This document shows, piece after piece, positions 8,756 through 17,350 of a stretch of 64,000 bases of DNA. Made by a program: the position numbers and the translations under genes. The notes under the pieces are model-generated. The model was given only the letters and a program-made list of their open reading frames with translations, made no database searches and was not told where the DNA came from. The first letter of the stretch is position 1. Each line of letters starts with the position of its first letter. The stretch covers positions 91,063-155,062 of the forward strand of contig NZ_UAUU01000003.1 in NCBI RefSeq assembly GCF_900457465.1. Direction: 5' to 3'. This DNA comes from Sphingobacterium multivorum (GTDB lineage: Bacteria; Bacteroidota; Bacteroidia; Sphingobacteriales; Sphingobacteriaceae).

Positions 8756-11700
8756 ATGATTAACTGCCATTATTTCTCAAATCAATGGAAGAGAGCGTTT
8801 TGGACTGGATCATTGTGCTCACTAGTGGCCTTGAGTCCCCAAATCGTCGATGCTACAACCCTCGCAAGCTATGGAATTCTCTTTCAGCAGGAGCAAAGTG
8901 TTTCTGGAACGGTGCATGATGAATCTGGAATGCCAATTCCTGGAGTAACAGTTTCCGTCAATGGAACAAAGTTAGTAACTAAAACCGACGTTCAAGGTAG
9001 ATACAAGTTAGACAAAGTCCCCGCAAGTGCGATTATTAATTTCCGGATGGTCGGCAAACAATCTATGGATGAAGCTGTAAAAGGAAGACAGACCATCGAT
9101 ATCACACTTCTTAATTCGGAATCGAATCTCGAAGAAGTCGTTGTTGTTGGTTACGGAAAGCAACGCAAAGAGACTGTCACCGGTGCCGTAGCCACTGTGA
9201 AGGGAAGCGATCTAGCACAATCACCGGCATTGAACGTTTCCAATGCATTAACAGGACGCGTCCCGGGCGTTACAGCAACCAACGGGAGCGCCGAGCCTGG
9301 CTACGATGGTTCCAATATCAAAATCCGGGGAACGAATACACTGGGTAATAGCAGTCCCTTAGTCGTTATTGATGGAGTTCCTGCGCGTGAAGGAGGAATT
9401 GATCGTATTAATCCCCGAGATATAGAAAATATCTCGGTTCTAAAAGATGCTTCTGCTGCTATTTATGGAGCCAGGGCAGCCAATGGGGTTATTCTCGTTA
9501 CGACAAGAAGAGGAAAAACAGGAAAACCGCAGTTTTCTTATACGTTCAACCAAGGGTATTCCCAACCTACCGTTATTCCTAAATTAACAGATGCCTCCCA
9601 GTTTGCGGCAATTAGAAATGAACTCGAAATTTATAACCTCCCTGTTGAAGAATGGTCTGCTGCTTATACAGCGATCAACGAGAAAGGCAGTTACAATAAA
9701 CAAGGTGGAGGAGTTTTGGATGCGCCGTTTAAACCAGAAGATATCCAAAAGTTCAAAGACGGATCAGATCCTTGGGGGCATCCCAATACTGACTGGTATA
9801 AAGCTACGCTAAAAAACTGGTCACCTCAACAGCGCCACAACCTCCAAATCAATGGCGGTACTGAGGATGTCAAGTATCTGATGTCTTTGGGGTATCAAAA
9901 TCAGGATGCCTACTATAAAAATTCGGCTACAGGTTATAAACAGTATGACTTAAGGATCAATCTGGACGCCAATATAAGTCAGTATATCAAAACACAATTT
10001 GGTGTTTTAGGAAGACAGGAAAACCGAAATTTCCCCACCAAGAGTGCTGGCACGGTCTTTAGAATGCTGATGCGGGGAAATCCAACACAACCAGCAATAT
10101 GGCCTAATGGAATGCCGGGACCAGATATCGAAAATGGCGAAAACCCCGTGGTAATTACGACCAATGCGACAGGTTACGATCATGATAAACGCTACTATTT
10201 TCAAACAAATGGTCAGGTTGAGATTACAAATCCCTGGATAGATGGTCTTAAATTAACACTTAATGCCTCTGTTGACAAATATGTAAAAAATCAAAAAACA
10301 TGGGTTACACCCTGGACTTTGTATTCTTGGCAGGGCGCTTATGAGGCCGATGGCAGCACACCACAACTGGTTCCTGGAAGACGTGGCCCTGCCGATCCAA
10401 ATTTAAACCAAAGCAATGAAGATCAACTGAATATCTTACTTGGTGGAATCTTAAGCTTTGAGCGGAAATTTGGTGACCATCAGGTAAATGCTATAGCCGG
10501 TATCAACAGAGAAACAATTGATAATGATAAATTCAGCGCGTATCGTCGCTATTTTCTTTCAAATGCGATCGACTATCTTTTTGCCGGTGGAGAACAGGAA
10601 AAAAATAACGATGGATCTGCATGGAAAAGAGCGCGGCTAAATTACTTTGGGCGATTTGGCTATAATTATAAAAGCAAGTATATCGCAGAATTCCTTTGGC
10701 GTTATGACGGATCGTATATGTTCCCTGAAAGTGAAAGGTTCGGTTTCTTTCCAGGTGCCATGGCGGGATGGGTCGTGTCGGAAGAGAATTTCTGGAAGGA
10801 AAATGTCCCTGTGATTAATTATTTCAAGATCCGTGCGTCATATGGCCAGATGGGTAATGACAACATCTACTATGATGATAAATTACAAGAATATCAATAT
10901 TTTTCAACCTATTCCTTTGGTACTTATATCGTCAATGATAAGCTAGCCAAAACCCTTTTTGAAAGCCGTGTTCCTAATGAGATGATTACTTGGGAGGTTG
11001 CCAATAACTATAATTTAGGGTTTGATTTTCAATTTTTACAAGGAAAGCTGAATTTCGAGTTTGATATTTTTAAAAATCGCCGTAATTCCATTCTATGGAG
11101 AAAAAATGCGTCAATACCACAAAGTACAGGGATGACATTACCGGCAGAAAATATTGGCAAAGTGGATAACAAGGGTTGGGAATTTAACTTAGGTTATCGT
11201 GGCAAGGTGGGAGATTTGGGGTACACGGTTGGTGTGAATGGTGGTTATGCTAAAAACAAAATTATCTTCTGGGATGAAGCCCCGGGCGCCCCTGCATGGC
11301 AGCAAAGTACAGGTAAACCTATCAAAACGGATATTTATTATGTCTATGACGGCGTATTCCGTGACATGGAAGATATCGCCAACAATAAATTGGACTATAG
11401 TGCCATTACGAAAACTTTACGCCCTGGAGATATGAAATATAAAGATTTCAATGGTGACGGAAAGATTACCCCCGATGATAAAGTAAGACGAGACAAGAAT
11501 AGTGACCCAACATTTCAGGGAGGTTTCAATTTTAGTCTGACCTATAAGGATTTTGACTTATCGGTACTATTTCAAGGAGCTACAGGAGGAGAGATACGTG
11601 TAGGAACAGATGAATCTGGATCGATCGGAAATTTTGTGGAAGAATTCTATGATAAACGCTGGAGCATCAGTAACCCAAGTAGCGTTTATCCACGTTTGAC

Positions 11701-11971
11701 AGACCGTGGCAATCAATATTATTCTTATAACAATACCTATTGGATGCGGAGCACCGATTATTTGCGGCTTAAAAATGTGGAAATAGGATATAATCTGGCC
11801 TCAAGCATTTGTAGTAAAATTGGCATTGGTTCTTTACGGCTATATGCAAATGGCATGAACTTAATGACGTGGAGTAAGATCAAAATGTATGACCCAGAAG
11901 CCGTTAATGCATTAGGGCAATATTATCCGCAGGCAAGATTGATTAATTTTGGCGCATTATTATCGTTCTAA
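8756..11971 (+). CDS. SusC/RagA-family TonB-dependent receptor
   Basis: A 1071-residue outer-membrane transporter. After an N-terminal signal region comes a carboxypeptidase-regulatory-like domain (SVSGTVHDESGMPIPGVTV, about residues 48-120). This is followed by the TonB-box/plug start EEVVVVGYGKQRKETVTGAV and the plug motif IRGTNTLGNSSPLVVIDGVP, then the barrel up to a terminal aromatic residue (LLSF). It forms a lidded import pore with the SusD-like lipoprotein encoded 36 bases downstream. The first 45 residues are long for a signal peptide, so a later start is possible. No carbohydrate-active enzyme follows, so the ligand (glycan or peptide) is unknown. Confidence 0.93.
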   Translation: MINCHYFSNQWKRAFWTGSLCSLVALSPQIVDATTLASYGILFQQEQSVSGTVHDESGMPIPGVTVSVNGTKLVTKTDVQGRYKLDKVPASAIINFRMVGKQSMDEAVKGRQTIDITLLNSESNLEEVVVVGYGKQRKETVTGAVATVKGSDLAQSPALNVSNALTGRVPGVTATNGSAEPGYDGSNIKIRGTNTLGNSSPLVVIDGVPAREGGIDRINPRDIENISVLKDASAAIYGARAANGVILVTTRRGKTGKPQFSYTFNQGYSQPTVIPKLTDASQFAAIRNELEIYNLPVEEWSAAYTAINEKGSYNKQGGGVLDAPFKPEDIQKFKDGSDPWGHPNTDWYKATLKNWSPQQRHNLQINGGTEDVKYLMSLGYQNQDAYYKNSATGYKQYDLRINLDANISQYIKTQFGVLGRQENRNFPTKSAGTVFRMLMRGNPTQPAIWPNGMPGPDIENGENPVVITTNATGYDHDKRYYFQTNGQVEITNPWIDGLKLTLNASVDKYVKNQKTWVTPWTLYSWQGAYEADGSTPQLVPGRRGPADPNLNQSNEDQLNILLGGILSFERKFGDHQVNAIAGINRETIDNDKFSAYRRYFLSNAIDYLFAGGEQEKNNDGSAWKRARLNYFGRFGYNYKSKYIAEFLWRYDGSYMFPESERFGFFPGAMAGWVVSEENFWKENVPVINYFKIRASYGQMGNDNIYYDDKLQEYQYFSTYSFGTYIVNDKLAKTLFESRVPNEMITWEVANNYNLGFDFQFLQGKLNFEFDIFKNRRNSILWRKNASIPQSTGMTLPAENIGKVDNKGWEFNLGYRGKVGDLGYTVGVNGGYAKNKIIFWDEAPGAPAWQQSTGKPIKTDIYYVYDGVFRDMEDIANNKLDYSAITKTLRPGDMKYKDFNGDGKITPDDKVRRDKNSDPTFQGGFNFSLTYKDFDLSVLFQGATGGEIRVGTDESGSIGNFVEEFYDKRWSISNPSSVYPRLTDRGNQYYSYNNTYWMRSTDYLRLKNVEIGYNLASSICSKIGIGSLRLYANGMNLMTWSKIKMYDPEAVNALGQYYPQARLINFGALLSF

Positions 11972-12007
11972 CCAACTGTCATATTAAGAACTTAACGAAG
12001 AATAAAA

Positions 12008-13885
12008 ATGAAAAAAATTAAGAATATATCACTTATACTACTTGTACTTTCTGCATCATTACAAGCTTGCAATGATGATTTTGTGAGCACGAAGCCACTC
12101 AGTGAAGTTCCACAGGAGATCGTTTGGTCGGATGCTGGTTTGTCTGAGGCTTTCGTGACAGAAATCTATAACGGTTTTGGAGTAGGAGGCTTTTATGAGC
12201 AAGAAATGGCATCCATGACCGACGAAGCCTTATTTACACACCCTAATCGGGGCATAAATACCGTGACCGAATCTCGATCAAATCCAGCTGATCAAGGCTA
12301 TATTATGGATACTTACGAATACGGTCGCATGTATACGCGCATCCGGGCAACTAACATTGCCATCTCCAATTTGAGTGCACCCAAGTTTGACAAAGCAAAA
12401 GCCGATAAGCTGTTAGGCGAAGCTTATTTCCTGCGTGGGTATTATTATCAACAGCTCTTACGCTTTTATGGTGGCATCCCCATCGATAATAAGATATATA
12501 CATTGAACGATAAAGACTATATGGTTCCGAGGAATAGCTATGAGGAGTGTGTCAATGCCATCGTGAAAGATCTAGACAGCGCAGCTCTTTTGTTAAAGGG
12601 CAGTTCATCAACAAAGGGACGTGCAAATGAAACTGCAGTATTGGCCTTAAAATCAAGGGTATTACTCTATGCTGCCAGCGATCTCCACGATGCGGGTAAA
12701 GCCAAAGCAAAATCAACATTATTGGCAGGGTATAAGAATCCAGAATATCTAATGTACACGAGTGGCAATCAGGTGGAGCGTTGGACAAAAGCAAAAGCCG
12801 CAGCAAAAGCCGTACTGGATCATACAGAATTCGCCTATAAGTTAGACCTAACTCAACCCGCTTCGCCTAATGAGGGTACTGCCAACTATATGGCCGTATC
12901 GTTAGGAGGGGGGAGCAAGACAGTTGATTTTACAGCAGGAAAAGATATTATTCTGGGGAGATTCTTTATTGACGAAAAGGACGAACGTGGTGGCTGGGTA
13001 GGGCGAGACAACGGTCCAAATGGCTATCATAACTGGGCCGGAAATACACCGATACAACTCTTGGTAGACGACTACGAGACTATTGATGGCCAAAAATTCA
13101 GTTGGTCAAATCCTACTATGGCAGCCAGCCCTTATCAAAATCGTGACCCACGTTTAAAGGCAACAATTTTATACGACGGTGCGGATTGGAAACCTAGGAC
13201 AGCCGATGTCGCTGAAAGAGATAAGGCGAATCAAATCCAAACAGGTCAATACGAAATAATGAATGCCAAAGGACAAAAGGTTATCCAATTTGGCCTTGAC
13301 ACAAGAAAAAGCCCGATTGAAGATTGGAATGGTTCACGGACAGGATATTATATTCGTAAATTTACAGATCCGGACCCTACAATGCAGGATCAAAACACAA
13401 GACAGCGCATTCCCTGGCCAATGTTTCGCTATACAGAGGCGATATTGAACTATGTAGAAGCATGTCTTGAATTAGGAGAAGAGAATGAAGCTAAAACATG
13501 GTTAAACAAAATCCGCTTTAGAGCTGGAATGCCTGCAATTCCAACCGCCGAAACCGGAGCGGCTCTAAAAGCACGTTATAGAAACGAGCGCCGTATTGAA
13601 TTAGCCTACGAGGAGCATCGCTTCTTTGACGCGCGACGCTGGATGATAGCCGCGGAAACTATAGGTCGTAAAGCAAATATTATAAACATCACGGGAACCC
13701 TTAAGGCGGGTAAAAATGTAACTCTTTATCAATATAATCCCGATAACTACACCTATACCTATACGGTATCCAATATTGATCCAGGTATCGAAAATAGGAA
13801 CTGGGATGACAAGATGTACTACACGTCTTTGCATCGCGATGAGGTTAATCGAAATACAAAATTGATCCAAAATCCAGGTTACTAG
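12008..13885 (+). CDS. SusD/RagB-family nutrient-binding outer-membrane lipoprotein
   Basis: 625 residues with a lipoprotein signal (MKKIKNIS, hydrophobic core, LQAC lipobox). The SusD fold is recognisable by the KADKLLGEAYFLRGYYYQQLLRFYGGIP helix pair, the C-terminal RYTEAILNYVEACLELG segment and the RNERRIELAYEEHRFFDARRW motif. It caps the SusC pore and captures the ligand at the cell surface. It is transcribed with the preceding susC-like gene and is followed at once by a strong terminator, so the unit is just the pair. Confidence 0.93.
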   Translation: MKKIKNISLILLVLSASLQACNDDFVSTKPLSEVPQEIVWSDAGLSEAFVTEIYNGFGVGGFYEQEMASMTDEALFTHPNRGINTVTESRSNPADQGYIMDTYEYGRMYTRIRATNIAISNLSAPKFDKAKADKLLGEAYFLRGYYYQQLLRFYGGIPIDNKIYTLNDKDYMVPRNSYEECVNAIVKDLDSAALLLKGSSSTKGRANETAVLALKSRVLLYAASDLHDAGKAKAKSTLLAGYKNPEYLMYTSGNQVERWTKAKAAAKAVLDHTEFAYKLDLTQPASPNEGTANYMAVSLGGGSKTVDFTAGKDIILGRFFIDEKDERGGWVGRDNGPNGYHNWAGNTPIQLLVDDYETIDGQKFSWSNPTMAASPYQNRDPRLKATILYDGADWKPRTADVAERDKANQIQTGQYEIMNAKGQKVIQFGLDTRKSPIEDWNGSRTGYYIRKFTDPDPTMQDQNTRQRIPWPMFRYTEAILNYVEACLELGEENEAKTWLNKIRFRAGMPAIPTAETGAALKARYRNERRIELAYEEHRFFDARRWMIAAETIGRKANIINITGTLKAGKNVTLYQYNPDNYTYTYTVSNIDPGIENRNWDDKMYYTSLHRDEVNRNTKLIQNPGY

Positions 13886-13894
13886 TATTTAAAG

Positions 13895-13972
13895 AAGCTG
13901 TCCAAATGTGCTGTGCCCCCGGAAAATGTCTAACTTTTTGGGGGCACTGCATTTTTTTGGACAGCTTTTTTT
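13895..13972 (+). terminator. Strong nested terminator after the SusC/SusD pair
   Basis: The arms AAGCTGTCCAAA and TTTGGACAGCTT pair perfectly, and within them GTGCCCCC pairs with GGGGGCAC. A T-run follows the outer arm. This is a long two-tier hairpin only 10 bases after the susD stop codon. Confidence 0.8.
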
Positions 13973-14094
13973 GCGGCTAATTTTTAATACGTGAATAGGT
14001 CCAATTTTAGTAACTATGCTGTATTGATAAGCGACAGGAATAAGTTTCAGTATATGCTGCTAGTGGCGGCAATATGCCTTAGATACCTATTGTG

Positions 14095-14253
14095 TTCGTA
14101 CCTGCTTCGGACAAGCTTCGGAGCTCACCAGATAAGGATTAGCTATTGGCCAGTTCCTGACCAGTATTTTCCTGTTCGGAGACTGGTCAATGACTGTTCA
14201 GCATCTGTACGGAATCTATTGATGATCCGAAGAAAGTACGAAGCAGGTACGAA
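14095..14253. repeat. Structured non-coding inverted-repeat element
   Basis: A perfect 15-nt inverted repeat, TTCGTACCTGCTTCG at 14095-14109 and CGAAGCAGGTACGAA at 14239-14253, encloses a second hairpin whose arms TGACCAGT (14158-14165) and ACTGGTCA (14182-14189) are also perfect. A short direct repeat GTACGAAG occurs twice in the right arm region. The roughly 160-nt layout looks like a folded RNA or a non-autonomous palindromic element. The frame open across it (13991-14308) has no protein-like features. It lies in a 500-base gap between the susD terminator and the MFS gene. Confidence 0.5.
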
Positions 14254-14397
14254 GCAAAGGGCTTCCCACTCGCTTATTTTGGTTATTTTTCATCGAATTT
14301 CACCATAGCTCTTTGGACAGGTTGAAACTTTCTCTGCTATTCAAAAATAGTTTCCACAAAACAAGTGACAAACTTTTCGGACACACGGATTATATAA

Positions 14398-15609
14398 TTA
14401 CTTTTTCTGCTGACTTATATTAGGTAATAGCCCTGTAACTACTCCGATTAATGGAAGATAAGCACAGATATTAAATACATATTCGATTGAGGTTTGATCT
14501 GCAAGCCAGCCCAGAACTGCTGAACCAATTCCCCCCATACCAAAAGCAAAGCCAAAAAATAAACCAGCAATCATTCCGACCTTTCCTGGGATGAGTTCTG
14601 TCGCATAGACCAAGATAGCAGAGAATGCAGACGATATAATAAGACCTATTAAAATAGCGAGGATAATGGTTAGCCCTAGACCAACGTGTGGCAATAGTAA
14701 TGTGAACGGAGCCGCTCCGAGAATCGATACCCAGATAATTAGTTTACGCCCATAGCGATCTCCCAATGGCCCCCCTAATATAGTTCCCGCAGCTACAGAA
14801 GCAAGAAATATAAATAAGTATATTTGAGATTCCTGAACCGAAACATGGAATTTATTGATCAAATAGAAGGTGAAATAACTGGTCATGGAAGCCATGTAAA
14901 AATATTTGGAAAAAATGAGTACCAATAAAATTACAAGTGCAAATACTACTTTTGATTTTGGCAGGTCGGCTTTTGAAGCACCAACAGCAGTTGTTTGTGT
15001 CTTAGGCTTGAGATGTATTTGATACCAATTACCGACATAAGTAAGAATCATAACGGCTACAATGGCCAATACGCCAAATACACCAATGTATTGTTGGCCC
15101 AAAGGGATCACAATAAGCGCTACAAGAAGGGGACCTATCGCACCACCAGCATTACCACCGACTTGGAAGATAGACTGCGCGAGCCCCTTTTTGCCTCCGG
15201 AAGCTAAATGAGCAACTCGAGAAGCTTCAGGATGAAATATAGACGAACCCATGCCAATAAGACTTACAGAAAGGAGAATGTAGATAAAGTTTGACGCAAA
15301 AGAAATGCATATCAATCCTGCTAAAGAGAAAAGCATACCGACAGCGAGTGATCGTGGTGTAGGGTTTTTATCTGTATACAAACCAACGAAGGGTTGCAAA
15401 ATAGAAGCAGTAAGCTGAAAAACCAACGTTATAATACCAATTTGGGTAAAACTAAGCGCATAATTTGATTTTAACATGGGATATACTGCCGGAATGACCG
15501 ACTGAATCAAGTCGTTGAGCAAGTGTGAAAGACTAATCGCAAATAAAATCGGATAGACGGTTTCGGAGCTTTTCCAAGATCCACTCGGGTTTAAAGATTG
15601 TGTTTTCAT
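14398..15609 (-). CDS. MFS transporter (fosmidomycin-resistance-like)
   Basis: About 403 residues with 12 hydrophobic segments. The start is placed at MKTQSLNPS (15609; an alternative MNISF at 15624) because the longer frame from 15732 would overlap the upstream gntR gene and adds no family-like sequence. Motif A-like GPLGDRYGRKLI and the Fsr-like opening SHLLNDLIQSVIPAVYPML are seen. Members export drugs or small metabolites. The upstream regulator gene reads in the same direction and a matching palindrome lies between them, so GntR control is likely. The substrate is unknown. Confidence 0.82.
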   Translation of the reverse strand: MKTQSLNPSGSWKSSETVYPILFAISLSHLLNDLIQSVIPAVYPMLKSNYALSFTQIGIITLVFQLTASILQPFVGLYTDKNPTPRSLAVGMLFSLAGLICISFASNFIYILLSVSLIGMGSSIFHPEASRVAHLASGGKKGLAQSIFQVGGNAGGAIGPLLVALIVIPLGQQYIGVFGVLAIVAVMILTYVGNWYQIHLKPKTQTTAVGASKADLPKSKVVFALVILLVLIFSKYFYMASMTSYFTFYLINKFHVSVQESQIYLFIFLASVAAGTILGGPLGDRYGRKLIIWVSILGAAPFTLLLPHVGLGLTIILAILIGLIISSAFSAILVYATELIPGKVGMIAGLFFGFAFGMGGIGSAVLGWLADQTSIEYVFNICAYLPLIGVVTGLLPNISQQKK

Positions 15610-15621
15610 AAAAGAAATATT

Positions 15622-15638
15622 CATCAGGTCATCTGATG
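15622..15638. promoter_or_regulatory. Candidate GntR operator before the MFS gene
   Basis: CATCAG-GTCAT-CTGATG is a perfect 6-bp inverted repeat 13 bases upstream of the MFS start codon. The core TCATCTGATG is repeated in front of the gntR gene (16370-16379), which supports a shared regulator site. Confidence 0.5.
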
Positions 15639-15697
15639 TTTTAATTGATAAAAATAAAGTATATTGAGATTGATGATTTGCATATGCTATAGGAAAA

Positions 15698-16357
15698 TTA
15701 CAGCTGTTGGATAATTCGGTTAGCAATATCAACAGCTTTTTTCACTTCTTTATCTTTGATTGCCAACATCAGTTCCTCGTGTTGCTGTTGTGAAGTTAAG
15801 AAGGGTACTGTATCCTTATAAATAGTCATGAAGAACTTATTGACATGTTCAGATAAAGTTGTATATAAAGCGGTCAAAATACTATTTCCACATGATTCAG
15901 CAATTGCACTGTGAAAGGCAATATCGGCATCCACGCACGCCATCAAATTTCCCATTTCGGCATATTTTGCTCTATTTTTGAGCGCTTGAGCCATATCCTT
16001 GAGGCCTTTCGAAGTACGATTTAAGGCAGCTTTTTCAATAATTCGCAATTCCAATACGTGTCTAACTTCAAAAATATCGTTAAAATTGGCTTTTTCAATT
16101 TTTGAGTCAAGAGCATGATGACCTGTGCTACTTTTAACAAAAGTACCAAGACCTTGTTGTACATTGAGATAGCCTGATTGACTTAAATATTTGACCGCCT
16201 CACGAATGCTGGATCTGCCCACAGCAAATTGTTTCATCAATTCTGGTTCCGTAGGAAGTTTAGATTCTACCGGGAATTCACCTAATTTTATTTTTTCTTC
16301 TATTGCCGCGGCAACTTCCTCTGCCAAGGATCTTCGTACGATAGCTTCAGTCTTCAT
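15698..16357 (-). CDS. FadR/FCD-subfamily GntR transcriptional regulator
   Basis: 219 residues. The N-terminal winged helix-turn-helix (about 8-75) contains the GntR signatures KLPTEPELMKQFAVGRSSIREA and YLNVQQGLGTFV. The C-terminal half is an all-helical FCD ligand domain with metal-type positions, for example EVRHVLELRIIEKAA, the D-x3-H of DADIAFHSAIAE and the late HEELMLAI. FCD regulators sense small organic acids or similar metabolites and usually repress a neighbouring transporter or pathway. It probably controls itself and the downstream MFS gene. Confidence 0.88.
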   Translation of the reverse strand: MKTEAIVRRSLAEEVAAAIEEKIKLGEFPVESKLPTEPELMKQFAVGRSSIREAVKYLSQSGYLNVQQGLGTFVKSSTGHHALDSKIEKANFNDIFEVRHVLELRIIEKAALNRTSKGLKDMAQALKNRAKYAEMGNLMACVDADIAFHSAIAESCGNSILTALYTTLSEHVNKFFMTIYKDTVPFLTSQQQHEELMLAIKDKEVKKAVDIANRIIQQL

Positions 16358-16366
16358 ATAGTCATA

Positions 16367-16379
16367 TCATCTGATGATT
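16367..16379. promoter_or_regulatory. Candidate autoregulatory GntR operator
   Basis: ATCATC-T-GATGAT is a perfect palindrome with a one-base centre, 10 bases upstream of the gntR start codon. It shares TCATCTGATG with the palindrome in front of the MFS gene. Confidence 0.5.
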
Positions 16380-16561
16380 GCAAAGGTAGTAGAATTTTTT
16401 GAATTCTTAGTTATTTTCAAAAATTTGATCAAACCAACCGAATATTGTTACGACTACATCAGATATTTATTACAGTGTTTACAGTGCCAAATTTATTGGC
16501 AGTTTTAGGTTTATTAACAGTGAGGCTGGTCCTCCAATGTATTTATCAAAAACTTAGTAAC

Positions 16562-16810
16562 ATGAAAAAATTAATGATGAGCGCCGTAGCCTTGGCTTTA
16601 ATGTCATCTGCTACTTTTGCGAAAACGGGGCCAAAAGCGGCCGACAACAGCCTTGTTGAAAAATCAACTTTTGCGAAAACGGGGCCAAAAGCGGCCGACA
16701 ACAGCCTTGTTGAAAAATCAACGATTTACAAATCACAAACTGGAAAAGCTAATTTGAATATCGTGAGCGAAGCCAGAGATCAAGCTCGGAAAGTCTCGTA
16801 CGCTATGTAG
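16562..16810 (+). CDS. Small secreted peptide with an internal tandem duplication
   Basis: From the ATG at 16562 the product is 82 residues: a signal peptide (MKKLMMSAVALALMSSATFA) followed by two identical copies of an 18-residue unit beginning TFAKTGPKAADNSL, then STIYKSQTGKANLN and a stop at 16808-16810. The second half probably belongs to a longer protein: after a +1 or +4 shift near 16800 the frame continues to 16973. I do not recognise the family; the overall shape is that of a small exported Sphingobacteriaceae protein of unknown role. A terminator follows at 16996. Confidence 0.55.
   Translation: MKKLMMSAVALALMSSATFAKTGPKAADNSLVEKSTFAKTGPKAADNSLVEKSTIYKSQTGKANLNIVSEARDQARKVSYAM
16613..16720. 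repeat. Perfect 54-bp tandem duplication
   Basis: Unit 1 (16613-16666) and unit 2 (16667-16720) are identical. They encode two in-frame copies of an 18-residue segment just at the signal peptidase site of the small secreted peptide. Perfect identity points to a recent duplication by slippage, or to an assembly artefact. Confidence 0.9.
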
Positions 16811-16973
16811 ATTGACGATGAGTATCTATAATACAAGCGGTCAGTTGATCGAAACTCAGGATCTCACGTACACCAGCTATGGAGCCAATGATATGTATTA
16901 TAGCAGCTGTGGAGCATGGTTTAGTGCTACCATTCAGAATTATCAAAACTATTATGGTAATCCGAATCATTAA
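16805..16973 (+). pseudogene. Shifted 3' continuation of the small secreted protein
   Basis: In the frame read as CRLTMSIYNTSGQLIETQ to a stop at 16971-16973, the sequence is protein-like, with many tyrosines and a C-terminal NYYGNPNH. It has no start signal of its own. Relatives would be expected to read ...SYCRLTMS..., which is recovered by removing about four bases (GCTA) near 16800-16805. It is therefore best read as the C-terminal half of the preceding gene, cut off by a frameshift. Confidence 0.5.
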
Positions 16974-16995
16974 GTATCAATTAATCAAACAATGT

Positions 16996-17022
16996 AACGG
17001 GGCTAGTATGCCCCGTTTTCAT
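16996..17022 (+). terminator. Rho-independent terminator
   Basis: AACGGGGC and GCCCCGTT form an 8-bp stem with a 6-base loop, followed by a T-rich stretch. It ends the transcript of the small secreted peptide. Confidence 0.75.
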
Positions 17023-17067
17023 TTTTCCACAATTCAACCAAAAGGAAACTTCTATTGGCGATCCTAA

Positions 17068-17163
17068 TACGACAATGAAGATGCTACTGTATGCGAACAT
17101 GCTATGGGGCTGACAGCTGATGATGTTAGAAAAGCGAGATACCGCTTAGTAAAAATAAATTGA
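17068..17163 (+). pseudogene. Remnant of a regulator C-terminus
   Basis: The short frame ends CEHAMGLTADDVRKARYRLVK, then IN-stop. The last part resembles the recognition helix end of the LuxR-type HTH found at the C-terminus of Bacteroidota TPR regulators (motif like RxARYRLRKKL), but most of the helix-turn-helix is missing and no start exists. A 25-bp hairpin overlaps its stop codon. I read it as a deletion remnant; it could also be chance. Confidence 0.3.
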
Positions 17164-17206
17164 TCGTATTCGGACAATAAATGTCCGAATACGATCAATT
17201 TATTTT
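17152..17206. terminator. 25-bp perfect hairpin (terminator-like)
   Basis: The arms at 17152-17176 and 17182-17206 are perfect reverse complements around the 5-base loop ATAAA. The core of the arm is TTGATCGTATTCGGACA. The outer AAAATAAA/TTTATTTT ends give a T-rich tail in both directions, so it can act as a bidirectional terminator. It is much longer than needed for that. Confidence 0.7.
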
Positions 17207-17350
17207 GGAATACTATTGCATAATATTGTTTTACAGTGATTTATGGTTTTGGCAATAAAATTGGCATCTACTGTCAATGAAGAATTACAAAGAAGCGAGC
17301 AAGAGATAGGAGAGACGCTTCGTATCACCATTTAAACGATCATAAATAAA

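Noticed and set aside
1..13972. A polysaccharide utilisation locus joining the hydrolase remnant, deacetylase and SusC/SusD
   Set aside because: The hydrolase is decayed and separated from SusC by the succinate dehydrogenase set, so a common locus cannot be supported.
13991..14308. 105-residue open frame after the SusC/SusD terminator
   Set aside because: Composition is not protein-like and the DNA is better explained by nested inverted repeats.
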